Source: Rhodanobacter sp. 7MK24 (GTDB lineage: Bacteria > Pseudomonadota > Gammaproteobacteria > Xanthomonadales > Rhodanobacteraceae). From it: a DNA stretch of 64,000 nucleotides. The notes under the pieces are model-generated. The model searched no databases and was not told the origin of the DNA. It saw only the letters and a list, made by a program, of their open reading frames with translations. This document shows, in pieces, positions 10,374 through 17,646 of this stretch. The stretch lies in NCBI RefSeq assembly GCF_014842995.1, contig NZ_JACYXL010000004.1:62001-126000 (forward strand), in the 5' to 3' direction. How positions within the stretch are numbered: the first letter of the stretch is position 1; each line of letters starts with the position of its first letter. Made by a program: the position numbers and the translations under genes.

Positions 10374-11672
10374 ATGAAGCAACCATCGGTTTCGTCGTAC
10401 TACGCAGCCACGGCATCGCCATACGAAGCGTATGCGCCGCTGCAAGGGCGACAGGAAGCACGTGTAGCCGTTGTCGGCGGCGGCTACGCCGGACTCAACA
10501 CAGCGCTGGGCCTGGCCGAACGCGGCGTGCGCGATGTGGTGTTGCTGGAGCGCGAACGCGTCGGCTTCGGAGCATCGGGACGCAACGGCGGCTTCGTGTT
10601 CGCCGGGTATTCGCTGGGCGAACAGGCGTTGCTTGATCAGCTTGGCGAAACGCGTGCACGTGCGCTGTTCGGCCTCACGACGGCGGCCGTCGAACGGATT
10701 CGCGCACGCATTGCGCGGTACGCCATTGCCTGCGATGCGGTCGACGAAGGCGTGATCTGGGCCAACTGGTTCCGCGATCCCGAGGTGCTGCGCCGTCGGC
10801 AACAGTTGCTGTCCGAGCACTATGGCGTAGGTTGGGACTGGCTGCCGCAGGAGCAACTGCGCGAACGCGTCCGCAGTCCCCGCTACAGCGACGGCCTGTA
10901 CGAGCACAATGCATTGCACCTGCACCCGCTCAACTACGCCATCGGTCTTGCCTCGGCCGCTGCTGGGCAGGGTGTGCGCGTGCACGAGCAGAGCGAAGTG
11001 CGGCGACTCAAGCGCGAAGGTTCGCGTTGGCTGCTTGGCACGGCGCAGGGCGAGCTGCTTGCCGAGCAGGTGGTGCTCGCCTGCGGCGGCTACCTCGCCG
11101 ACTTGTACAAGCCCATCGACCGCGCCGTGCTGCCCATCGCCACTTATGTGATGGCTACCGAGCCGCTGGGTGAACGGCTCGACGAATGCCTCGCCACGCG
11201 CGCGGCGGTGTACGACAGCCGTTTTGCCTTCGACTACTACCGGCCGCTGCCCGACAAGCGCTTGCTGTGGGGCGGCCGCATCTCCATCCGCAACCGGTCG
11301 CCGCAAGCGGTGCAGCGCCTTCTCCGGCACGATCTGGCGCAGGTGTTCCCGCAACTCAAAGGCGCGAAGATCGAATACGCGTGGTCGGGTCTGATGAGCT
11401 ATGCGCGCCACCAGATGCCGCAACTCGGCCGTGGCGAAGGCGACGATGCGGGGTTATGGTGGGCGCAAGCCTTCGGCGGCCACGGCCTGGCGCCCACCTG
11501 CGCGCTCGGTGAATTGCTGGCCGCCGCCATCGCCGAGGGCGACGATGGCTGGCGTCAGTTTGCCGACTACGGTTTGGCCAATACCCACAAGCCCTTCGGC
11601 TTGCTTGCTGCACAACTCAACTATTGGTGGCAGCAAGCACGCGACGGATTGAAGACGAGATTGGAAGGATGA
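10374..11672 (+). CDS. FAD-dependent oxidoreductase (DAO family, PuuB-like)
   Basis: About 432 residues from ATG 10374; an in-frame ATG at 10335 would add 13 residues but overlaps a possible -10 element (TATGCT at 10334-10339), so the later start is preferred. The N-terminal FAD-binding motif [15 protein letters not shown] is followed by the flavin-contact segment [16 protein letters not shown], as in gamma-glutamylputrescine oxidase and other glycine/D-amino-acid oxidase-like enzymes. It probably oxidises a secondary or primary amine with release of hydrogen peroxide; the substrate is not determinable. Its stop overlaps the next gene by four bases (ATGA), giving a three-gene operon with a CsaA-like protein and an acetyltransferase. 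Confidence 0.85.
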   Translation: MKQPSVSSYYAATASPYEAYAPLQGRQEARVAVVGGGYAGLNTALGLAERGVRDVVLLERERVGFGASGRNGGFVFAGYSLGEQALLDQLGETRARALFGLTTAAVERIRARIARYAIACDAVDEGVIWANWFRDPEVLRRRQQLLSEHYGVGWDWLPQEQLRERVRSPRYSDGLYEHNALHLHPLNYAIGLASAAAGQGVRVHEQSEVRRLKREGSRWLLGTAQGELLAEQVVLACGGYLADLYKPIDRAVLPIATYVMATEPLGERLDECLATRAAVYDSRFAFDYYRPLPDKRLLWGGRISIRNRSPQAVQRLLRHDLAQVFPQLKGAKIEYAWSGLMSYARHQMPQLGRGEGDDAGLWWAQAFGGHGLAPTCALGELLAAAIAEGDDGWRQFADYGLANTHKPFGLLAAQLNYWWQQARDGLKTRLEG

Positions 11673-12010
11673 GCGAGACCACGGAAATAACCTGGGCGGA
11701 CTTCGAGAAAGTGCTGATCGTGGCCGGCACGGTCACCAAGGTCGAGGCGTTCCCGGAGGCACGCAAACCTGCATGGAAAGTGTGGGCCGATTTCGGGCCC
11801 TACGGCGAAAGGAAGACCAGTGCGCAGATCGTGGCGTTGTACAAGTCCGAGAACCTGATCGGTCGGCAGATCGTTGGCATCATCAACTTCCCTGAGAAAC
11901 AGATCGGCCCGTTCCGTTCGCAGTTCCTGCTGACCGGATTCCCAACCTCGGATGGCGTGGTGCTCACCGCCATCGAACGCCCGGTACCGAACGGCACGCG
12001 GCTGGCCTGA
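11669..12010 (+). CDS. CsaA-like tRNA-binding domain protein
   Basis: A 113-residue protein starting at the ATG that overlaps the upstream stop. It is a single tRNA_bind (OB-fold) domain with the hallmarks [20 protein letters not shown] and [14 protein letters not shown], plus the C-terminal [16 protein letters not shown]. Such stand-alone domains (CsaA in Bacillus) bind tRNA and have been proposed to act as export chaperones. GGAAGG lies just upstream as ribosome binding site. Translational coupling to the oxidoreductase and the next acetyltransferase is evident, but the reason for the grouping is unknown. Confidence 0.88.
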   Translation: MSETTEITWADFEKVLIVAGTVTKVEAFPEARKPAWKVWADFGPYGERKTSAQIVALYKSENLIGRQIVGIINFPEKQIGPFRSQFLLTGFPTSDGVVLTAIERPVPNGTRLA

Positions 12011-12011
12011 G

Positions 12012-12446
12012 ATGGCCGCGCTGCGCACCGCGCGCGTCGATGACGCTATGGAAATCGCGCGGTTGGCCGGCGAATTGGGTTATCCGCTGGGCGTGGCCGC
12101 TATGGAAGATCGATTGCGCGCGATCCTGCCGTTGCCGCAACACCACGTGACCGTGGCGCAAGACGGGAATGGTGGGCTGCTCGGCTGGATCGCGATCGAG
12201 CGCCGTCTCACGCTGGAATCGGGCGAACGTATCGAGATCGTCGGGTTGGTGGTGGATGCGGCGGCGCGCGGCACGGGCATCGGGCGCGCACTGGTTGCCG
12301 ATGGCGAGCGATGGGCACACGCGCAGGGCTTCGAGTCGATCGGCGTGCGTTCCAACGTGGCGCGCGAGCGTTCGCACCCGTTTTACGAAAATCTCGGGTA
12401 TGCGCGGGTCAAGACGCAGCACGTATATCGCAAGGTACTGAAGTAA
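12012..12446 (+). CDS. GNAT family N-acetyltransferase
   Basis: About 144 residues from ATG 12012, one base after the preceding stop. The acetyl-CoA-binding motif appears as VVDAAARGTGIGRALV, followed by the family C-terminal segment HPFYENLGYARVKTQHVYRK. It transfers an acetyl group from acetyl-CoA to an amine, but the acceptor is not predictable. The tight spacing makes it the last gene of the oxidoreductase/CsaA-like operon. Confidence 0.88.
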   Translation: MAALRTARVDDAMEIARLAGELGYPLGVAAMEDRLRAILPLPQHHVTVAQDGNGGLLGWIAIERRLTLESGERIEIVGLVVDAAARGTGIGRALVADGERWAHAQGFESIGVRSNVARERSHPFYENLGYARVKTQHVYRKVLK

Positions 12447-12475
12447 GGCTCGCGGCTTTCAGGCGTGGTGTGTCG

Positions 12476-13396
12476 TCAAGCGCGATCCAGCCAAACTTCC
12501 AGACCCTGCGCGTTCAATTCGATATCCATGGCCAGCAATGAAGCGAGCGCATCGCGCCCTTCGGTCCAGCCATGCGCGATGGCGCGCGCCGCATACAGTG
12601 CAGTGAGCGCCTCGACCAAACTCGCGTGCCGGTTTGGTTTGCCATGTGCGGCACGCGCAATTGCCACCATGGCATCGATCTGTGCATGCAGGTCGCCGGC
12701 CAGACGGCCAACTTCTTCGACGCGGCCGTAATGGGTGAGGTATACCGCCGATGGGTTCAAAGCAACCAGGCGGCGCAAGGAAGCGTGCAGTGCTTCGGGA
12801 TCGAATTGCACCGGCGAGGTGGTGGGAAGCACGAAGGGACCGTTCGCCGTGTCGAACTCACGGTAGGAAAGGCCGAACACGTCGCCGGTAAAGCAGGCGT
12901 TGGTGCGTGCGTCATGCACTGCAAGGTGGTGCTTGGCGTGGCCTGGTGTGTCGAGGCAGTGCAGGCTCCGGCCGGCGAGATCGACGCTGTGACCGTCCGG
13001 TGCTTCGACCACCCGTTCGACGGGCACGGGGCGCAGCCGGCCGTAGGTCGATTCCATCACCTGTTCGCCGTATACCGCACTGGCTCCGGCCCATAGTTGG
13101 GATGGATCGACCATGTGCCGCGCACCGCGCGGATGCACCACCAGTTTTGCGTTCGGCAGGCATGCCATCAGTTCGCCAGCGCCGCCCGCATGATCCAGAT
13201 GTACGTGGGTAAGGATCAGCCAGTCCACATCCTCTGGTCGGAGACCGGCGTCCTCCAGAGCAGCCAGCATGCGCGGCACTGCATGATTGGTGCCGCAATC
13301 GACGAATGCGCCACGCCCGTTTTCCACGATGAGATAAGCCGCGTCGAAGCGCGGTCGCACAAAGCCGGTATCGATGGTGTGGATGCCTTGCGTCAT
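12476..13396 (-). CDS. MBL-fold metallo-hydrolase
   Basis: A 306-residue protein with the metallo-beta-lactamase metal motif THVHLDHAGG (HxHxDH) near residue 65, a downstream His in DTPGHAKHHL, and an Asp in FTGDVFGLSY, giving the di-metal site set. Family members hydrolyse thioesters, lactones or phosphodiesters; there is no signal peptide, so it acts in the cytoplasm. It is convergent with the acetyltransferase operon and divergent from the sulfotransferase gene. The substrate is unknown. Confidence 0.88.
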   Translation of the reverse strand: MTQGIHTIDTGFVRPRFDAAYLIVENGRGAFVDCGTNHAVPRMLAALEDAGLRPEDVDWLILTHVHLDHAGGAGELMACLPNAKLVVHPRGARHMVDPSQLWAGASAVYGEQVMESTYGRLRPVPVERVVEAPDGHSVDLAGRSLHCLDTPGHAKHHLAVHDARTNACFTGDVFGLSYREFDTANGPFVLPTTSPVQFDPEALHASLRRLVALNPSAVYLTHYGRVEEVGRLAGDLHAQIDAMVAIARAAHGKPNRHASLVEALTALYAARAIAHGWTEGRDALASLLAMDIELNAQGLEVWLDRA

Positions 13397-13580
13397 GGCA
13401 GGCTCCGTCGCTGTGAAGGCTGCAGCCTAGCAAACACACCAGCCAATCCCTTCGGCTCTTGGCCGATACGTTATATGTTGCGTTTTGTAAAGTGACATGA
13501 CGCAGTCAACCGCGTACGATCTTGCTCGTTGGCGTACAGTCAGGTTTGTGTACGGCCGTTAAAAAGAGGTATGCATCAAC

Positions 13581-14480
13581 ATGCAGCGCATCTTCATCGT
13601 CGGCTGCCCTCGTTCCGGCACTACACTCGTGCAGGCGATGTTGGCGCGGCATCCGACGATTCTGACCATGCCGGAAACAGCGTTTTTCGAGCACCTGTAT
13701 GGTGATCTGGCGTGGCGTTGGGGCGATCTTGATGCCAAGCCGCAGCGACGCCGCTTGCGACAGCACCTCGGCTTCGCACGCAAGCAGGCGCGCGGGGCGT
13801 TGCAACCCTTGCGCGACATCGATCCAGACATGTTCGCTCTCCCGGAGTGGCCGTTGCGCACCGGCAGTTGCGTGCGCGGTTTTATAAGATCGCTCGATGC
13901 ACGGGCGCAGGCCGAGGGACGTACGGCCTGGGTTGAAAAAACGCCGAGCCACTTGCTTTACATTCCGGAGATCGAGCGACACGTGCCGGACGCGCGTTTC
14001 GTGCACGTGATCCGCCCTGGCGAGGACGTACTGGCTTCGATCACGGATGCGAGCCTGCGTTACGCAGGTTTCAACACCATGGGCATTGGCCTCGTGCCCT
14101 GGTCGCGTCGCTGGAACCGTGCCGCGCAGATCCATGCCAGGCACGCGCAGCAGCCGCACCACCATTTCGTTTTCCTGGACGACCTTACCCGCGACATGCA
14201 CCACGAGTGGCAGCGCCTGTGCGCCTTCCTGCACATCGACGCCAGAGCCAAGCTTGGCGCCAGCTGCAACCAGCCCATTGCCGACCTGCGCAACGAACCG
14301 TGGAAGCACGACGCGGTGAGTGGTCTGCCTGGCAAGGCCAAGCGCAAGGCCGAGGGCCTGTTCGGGCCGCAGATGCGCGAATGGCTGCAACAGCAATTGG
14401 TGCCCTACGAGGAGCTCCGGCACAGCTGTGCCGGAAGCGAGCAGCAAGCGGAGTGCGGCGTCAGCTATCTGTTCAGTTGA
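13581..14480 (+). CDS. Sulfotransferase family protein
   Basis: A 299-residue protein beginning with the PAPS 5'-phosphosulfate loop GCPRSGTTLVQAML. The 3'-phosphate-binding region appears as VHVIRPGEDVLASI, where the more usual RDGRDV has become RPGEDV. Such proteins transfer sulfate from PAPS to carbohydrates, lipids or peptides; the acceptor is unknown. GAGG lies 11 bases before the start. The 184-base region shared with the divergent hydrolase is comparatively AT-rich around 13470-13500 and probably holds promoters. No sulfate-activation genes are nearby. Confidence 0.85.
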   Translation: MQRIFIVGCPRSGTTLVQAMLARHPTILTMPETAFFEHLYGDLAWRWGDLDAKPQRRRLRQHLGFARKQARGALQPLRDIDPDMFALPEWPLRTGSCVRGFIRSLDARAQAEGRTAWVEKTPSHLLYIPEIERHVPDARFVHVIRPGEDVLASITDASLRYAGFNTMGIGLVPWSRRWNRAAQIHARHAQQPHHHFVFLDDLTRDMHHEWQRLCAFLHIDARAKLGASCNQPIADLRNEPWKHDAVSGLPGKAKRKAEGLFGPQMREWLQQQLVPYEELRHSCAGSEQQAECGVSYLFS

Positions 14481-14649
14481 CGTAATCACGCGGTTCGCGG
14501 CTATTCCGCAAGTTCCAGCGTGAGTGATTCACACGACAAAGAGGCGAGCGGGTGCATCATCCGTCGTTTGGCGGCGACCCCGAAACGGCTGGAAATCCGA
14601 GCGCGGCACCCGCATATCGTGTAATCAGCCATAACTCGCGGAGGTTCCC

Positions 14650-14913
14650 ATGGCGACCGGATGGGCCGGCGATGGCGCCGTACAGGATCAGATCGACGCC
14701 ACAGTCGCCGATGCGGTGCAGCGTGCCCGCAATCAATTGAAGCGCGGTCCCAGTCTCAGCCATTGCGAGGAATGCGGCGCGTCGATTCCAGAGGCACGAC
14801 GTACTGCGATAGCCGGCGTGCGACTGTGTGTGAGCTGCCAGCAGGCCCACGACGCCGAGCATGCTGCCAATCTCTACAACCGCCGCGCCAGCAAGGACAG
14901 TCAGTTGCGCTGA
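14650..14913 (+). CDS. DksA/TraR C4-type zinc finger protein
   Basis: A small protein of 87 residues with the four-cysteine zinc finger CEECGASIPEARR...CVSCQ characteristic of the DksA/TraR family (YbiI-like short forms). It lacks the long N-terminal coiled coil of true DksA, so it is more like the short TraR-type proteins that may bind RNA polymerase through the secondary channel. GCGGAGG (14638-14644) gives a strong ribosome binding site. Confidence 0.9.
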   Translation: MATGWAGDGAVQDQIDATVADAVQRARNQLKRGPSLSHCEECGASIPEARRTAIAGVRLCVSCQQAHDAEHAANLYNRRASKDSQLR

Positions 14914-14995
14914 ACACCTGCGTGGTCTGCATTCATGCAAGGCCAAGTGCGATTGGGCGACACTTCGCCTCTTTGTTCCAGACGAGGCGAGCCAC

Positions 14996-16162
14996 TTGCC
15001 CGATTCCATTGCTAAACATGGCACGAGATTTCTGTTGATCGCGGCCGGAAGCCTGTTGATGCTTCCGCTTTTCGCGAAATCTCCGCCGACGGCGGCAGGT
15101 CCGCTCAACGTACATGTGCGCAACGACAGCATGACGCTGCGCGTGGCCAAGGCGCCGCAAGCCTATCTCGCCGGTACCATCAACGACGCGGCCGTGGCGC
15201 AGGTGCGGCAACTGCTGGACGCGGGGAAGCTGATGCCTGGCTCGGACGTGTATCTGGATTCGTCTGCAGGCGACATTGCGGCTGGCATGGAGCTAGGCAA
15301 GCTGTTTCGCACTTCGCGCTTCAACACGCATTTGGGAACCTGGCATACCGGCAATTCGCCGGCGCTTCCGGCCACCTGCCTTGACGCCTGCGCCTATGCC
15401 TACCTGGGCGGCGTGTACCGTTGGTCGCCCAGCGGCTCCGACCGCATTGGTCTGCACGACAACCTGCAGGCGAACCGTGCCACCGATCCTTCTTCGCAAG
15501 CGGCGGACACGGACAGCTATGTAGAGTCGATGGGCGTGCGTCCGGCCGATTTCGCACAGGTGGCCGGTCTGGTGGTGAATGGCGTTGCATGGTGGAACAC
15601 GGAAAAGCTGGTTGCCACACAGGTGGCCAACAACGGTCGCTTGCCGTTGGAGGCGTCCTATCAAAAAGCACCGGGCGCGCCGCCCTCGTTGCTGCTGTCA
15701 CAGATGGTGCACGGCAGGCAGAATCAGGTGACGCTGCAATGCTCGCCCGGGCAGGTCACGTTGACTGCCCGCTACGTCGTGGGTTCCGAGCGCACGGAGC
15801 TGCTGGCTGCGCGCGCCATGTATGCCTACTTCCAGGTGGGCGACCAGGCGTGGCAACAGCATCAGGGTGACCGCCCCCATGCGGATGGCGACGCATTGGT
15901 GTTCTCGCGCCAGATGCCGTTCACCCAGCTCACGCCGGTGTTACAGGCGATGTCACTGGGCATATGGTTCGAGATCACCGGTAGTCCGATTCGCGTGGGT
16001 TTCTGGGTTGCCCCGGCACAAGTCCAAAAACTCACACAACCCTTCTTGTCGGATTGCCAGGCCATGCAGCCCGGATATATACCCCCGAAGCCCTCCGATA
16101 GTCAGTCGCTGCAGACCAAACCTTCGTTCTGGAAACGGATGGTGGACAAGCTGCGGAACTGA
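14996..16162 (+). CDS. ClpP-like-fold periplasmic protein (COG3904 type), catalytic Ser missing
   Basis: The frame is open from 14861, but that start lies inside the zinc-finger gene. TTG at 14996, with GAGGCGAG upstream, gives 388 residues with a good signal peptide (KHGTR then LLIAAGSLLMLPLFA). The body resembles COG3904 proteins: a strand-helix region DVYLDSSAGDIAAGMELGKL, then CLDACAYAYLGGVYR and IGLHDN. In the crotonase/ClpP fold the residue before ACA is normally the nucleophilic Ser; here it is Asp130, so peptidase activity is doubtful. The distal 200 residues are not recognised. A strong terminator follows. The start choice is an inference. Confidence 0.7.
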   Translation: MPDSIAKHGTRFLLIAAGSLLMLPLFAKSPPTAAGPLNVHVRNDSMTLRVAKAPQAYLAGTINDAAVAQVRQLLDAGKLMPGSDVYLDSSAGDIAAGMELGKLFRTSRFNTHLGTWHTGNSPALPATCLDACAYAYLGGVYRWSPSGSDRIGLHDNLQANRATDPSSQAADTDSYVESMGVRPADFAQVAGLVVNGVAWWNTEKLVATQVANNGRLPLEASYQKAPGAPPSLLLSQMVHGRQNQVTLQCSPGQVTLTARYVVGSERTELLAARAMYAYFQVGDQAWQQHQGDRPHADGDALVFSRQMPFTQLTPVLQAMSLGIWFEITGSPIRVGFWVAPAQVQKLTQPFLSDCQAMQPGYIPPKPSDSQSLQTKPSFWKRMVDKLRN

Positions 16163-16174
16163 TCTTCCCGACAC

Positions 16175-16206
16175 GAAAACGGCGCCCGATGATGGGCGCC
16201 GTTTTC
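16175..16206. terminator. Bidirectional intrinsic terminator
   Basis: GAAAACGGCGCCC at 16175-16187 and GGGCGCCGTTTTC at 16194-16206 form a 13-bp perfect stem with a six-base loop. The A-run and T-run at the two ends allow it to terminate both the ClpP-like gene on the plus strand and the thiolase gene on the minus strand. Confidence 0.92.
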
Positions 16207-16285
16207 GCTTTCGAAGAGTGCAGCCAAGCGTGGCCTTCTTTGACTTTTGCAGCCTGACGAAGGTCGCCAAGCTCAATGGCACCCG

Positions 16286-17491
16286 TCAAACCGCTTCGAA
16301 GATGCCTGCCGCGCCCATGCCGGTGCCGATGCACATGGTCACCATGCCGTACTTCTGCCTGCGGCGGCGCAGGCCGTGCAGAAGGGTGGCGATGCGTACC
16401 GCGCCGGTGGCGCCGAGCGGGTGGCCCAGAGCGATGGCGCCGCCCAGCGGATTGACCTTGGCGGGGTCGAGCTTGAGGTCGCCCATCACGGCCAGGGCCT
16501 GCGCGGCGAAGGCTTCGTTGAGTTCGATCCAGTCGAGCTGGTCCTGCGTGATGCCGGTCTGCTTGAGCGCCTTCGGGATCGCTTCCTTCGGGCCGATGCC
16601 CATGATCTCGGGCTTGACGCCGGCCACGGAGAAGCCCACGAAGCGGGCCAGCGGCTGCAGGTTGTATTCCTTGATCGCCTTCTCGCTGGCCAGCAGCACG
16701 GCGCCAGCGCCGTCGGACATCTGCGAGGAGTTGCCGGCGGTGACGGTGCCGCCGAACTGGCCGTTGCGGAACACGGTCTTGAGCTTGCCCAGCACCTCGG
16801 CCGTGGTCCCGGCACGCGGGCCTTCGTCGGCGGCGATGGTACGGCTGTCGGTGGCGATGCCGCGGGTGGCGAGGTCGGGGTAGCGGTCGTCGAGTTGGAA
16901 GGGACTGATCTCGTCATTGAACTCGCCGGCTGCCTGCGCGGCCAGCGCGCGGCGGTGGCTTTCCACGGCGAAGGCGTCCTGCGCCTCGCGACTGACCTTC
17001 CACTGCTTGGCCACGTTCTCGGCGGTGATGCCCATGCCGTAGGCGATGCCGATGTGCTCGTTGCTGAAGATCGCGGGGTTCATCGCGATCTTGTGGCCCA
17101 TCATCGGCACCATGCTCATGCTCTCGGTGCCGCCGGCGAGCATCAGGTCGTCTTCGCCGAGGCGGATGCGGTCGGCGGCCATCGCCACGGCCTGCAGGCC
17201 TGATGAGCAGAAGCGGTTGATGGTGACGCCGGGCACGGTGTCGGGCAGGCCGGCCAGCAGCACGCCGATGCGTGCCACGTTCATGCCTTGCTCGGCTTCC
17301 GGCATGGCGCAGCCGATGATGGCGTCGCCGATGCGGTGCGGATCGATACCCGGCGCCTGGGCCATCACGGCCTTGATGACGTGGGCCAGCATGTCGTCGG
17401 GGCGGGTGTTGCGGAACACGCCGCGCGGCGCCTTGCCGACCGGGGTACGGGTGGCGGCGACGATGTAGGCGTCCTGGATTTGCTTGCTCAT
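16286..17491 (-). CDS. fadA: Acetyl-CoA C-acyltransferase (3-ketoacyl-CoA thiolase)
   Basis: A protein of 401 residues with all thiolase signatures: the nucleophilic Cys95 in NRFCSSGLQ, the active His in GGAIALGHPLGATGA, and the C-terminal CIGTGMGAAGIFE cysteine. It performs the last step of fatty-acid beta-oxidation, cleaving 3-ketoacyl-CoA to acetyl-CoA and a shortened acyl-CoA. GGAGC lies upstream of the ATG. It follows the multifunctional FadN-type gene in the same direction with a palindromic repeat in the 155-base gap, and the pair should form the beta-oxidation complex. The symbol reflects function; an acetyl-CoA acetyltransferase role is less likely from this context. Confidence 0.93.
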   Translation of the reverse strand: MSKQIQDAYIVAATRTPVGKAPRGVFRNTRPDDMLAHVIKAVMAQAPGIDPHRIGDAIIGCAMPEAEQGMNVARIGVLLAGLPDTVPGVTINRFCSSGLQAVAMAADRIRLGEDDLMLAGGTESMSMVPMMGHKIAMNPAIFSNEHIGIAYGMGITAENVAKQWKVSREAQDAFAVESHRRALAAQAAGEFNDEISPFQLDDRYPDLATRGIATDSRTIAADEGPRAGTTAEVLGKLKTVFRNGQFGGTVTAGNSSQMSDGAGAVLLASEKAIKEYNLQPLARFVGFSVAGVKPEIMGIGPKEAIPKALKQTGITQDQLDWIELNEAFAAQALAVMGDLKLDPAKVNPLGGAIALGHPLGATGAVRIATLLHGLRRRRQKYGMVTMCIGTGMGAAGIFEAV

Positions 17492-17549
17492 GGTGCTTGC
17501 TCCGTGGCGTCGCGCGGGTGTGCGGCGACGCGTCTTGGGTTGTCTTGTT

Positions 17550-17630
17550 CGTCATTCCGGCGTAGGCCGGAATCCAGTCGCAGCAACGATCGGTCTTCGC
17601 TACTGGATCCCGGCCTGCGCCGGGATGACG
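17550..17630. repeat. Interspersed palindromic repeat (GTCATTCCGG type), copy 1
   Basis: The left arm CGTCATTCCGGCGTAGGCCG, continuing to CCAGT at 17578, and the right arm ACTGGATCCCGGCCTGCGCC, ending GATGACG at 17630, are inverted relative to each other, and each arm also has an internal CCGGC/GCCGG dyad. This element type is scattered in many proteobacterial genomes. It lies between fadN and fadA. A second copy is at 32355-32435. Confidence 0.85.
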
Positions 17631-17646
17631 CACTGGTGGGATGCGA

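Noticed and set aside
8838-11423. 861-residue minus-strand open frame
   Set aside because: It is antisense to pbpC and the oxidoreductase, both with clear motifs; no family feature is seen in the frame.
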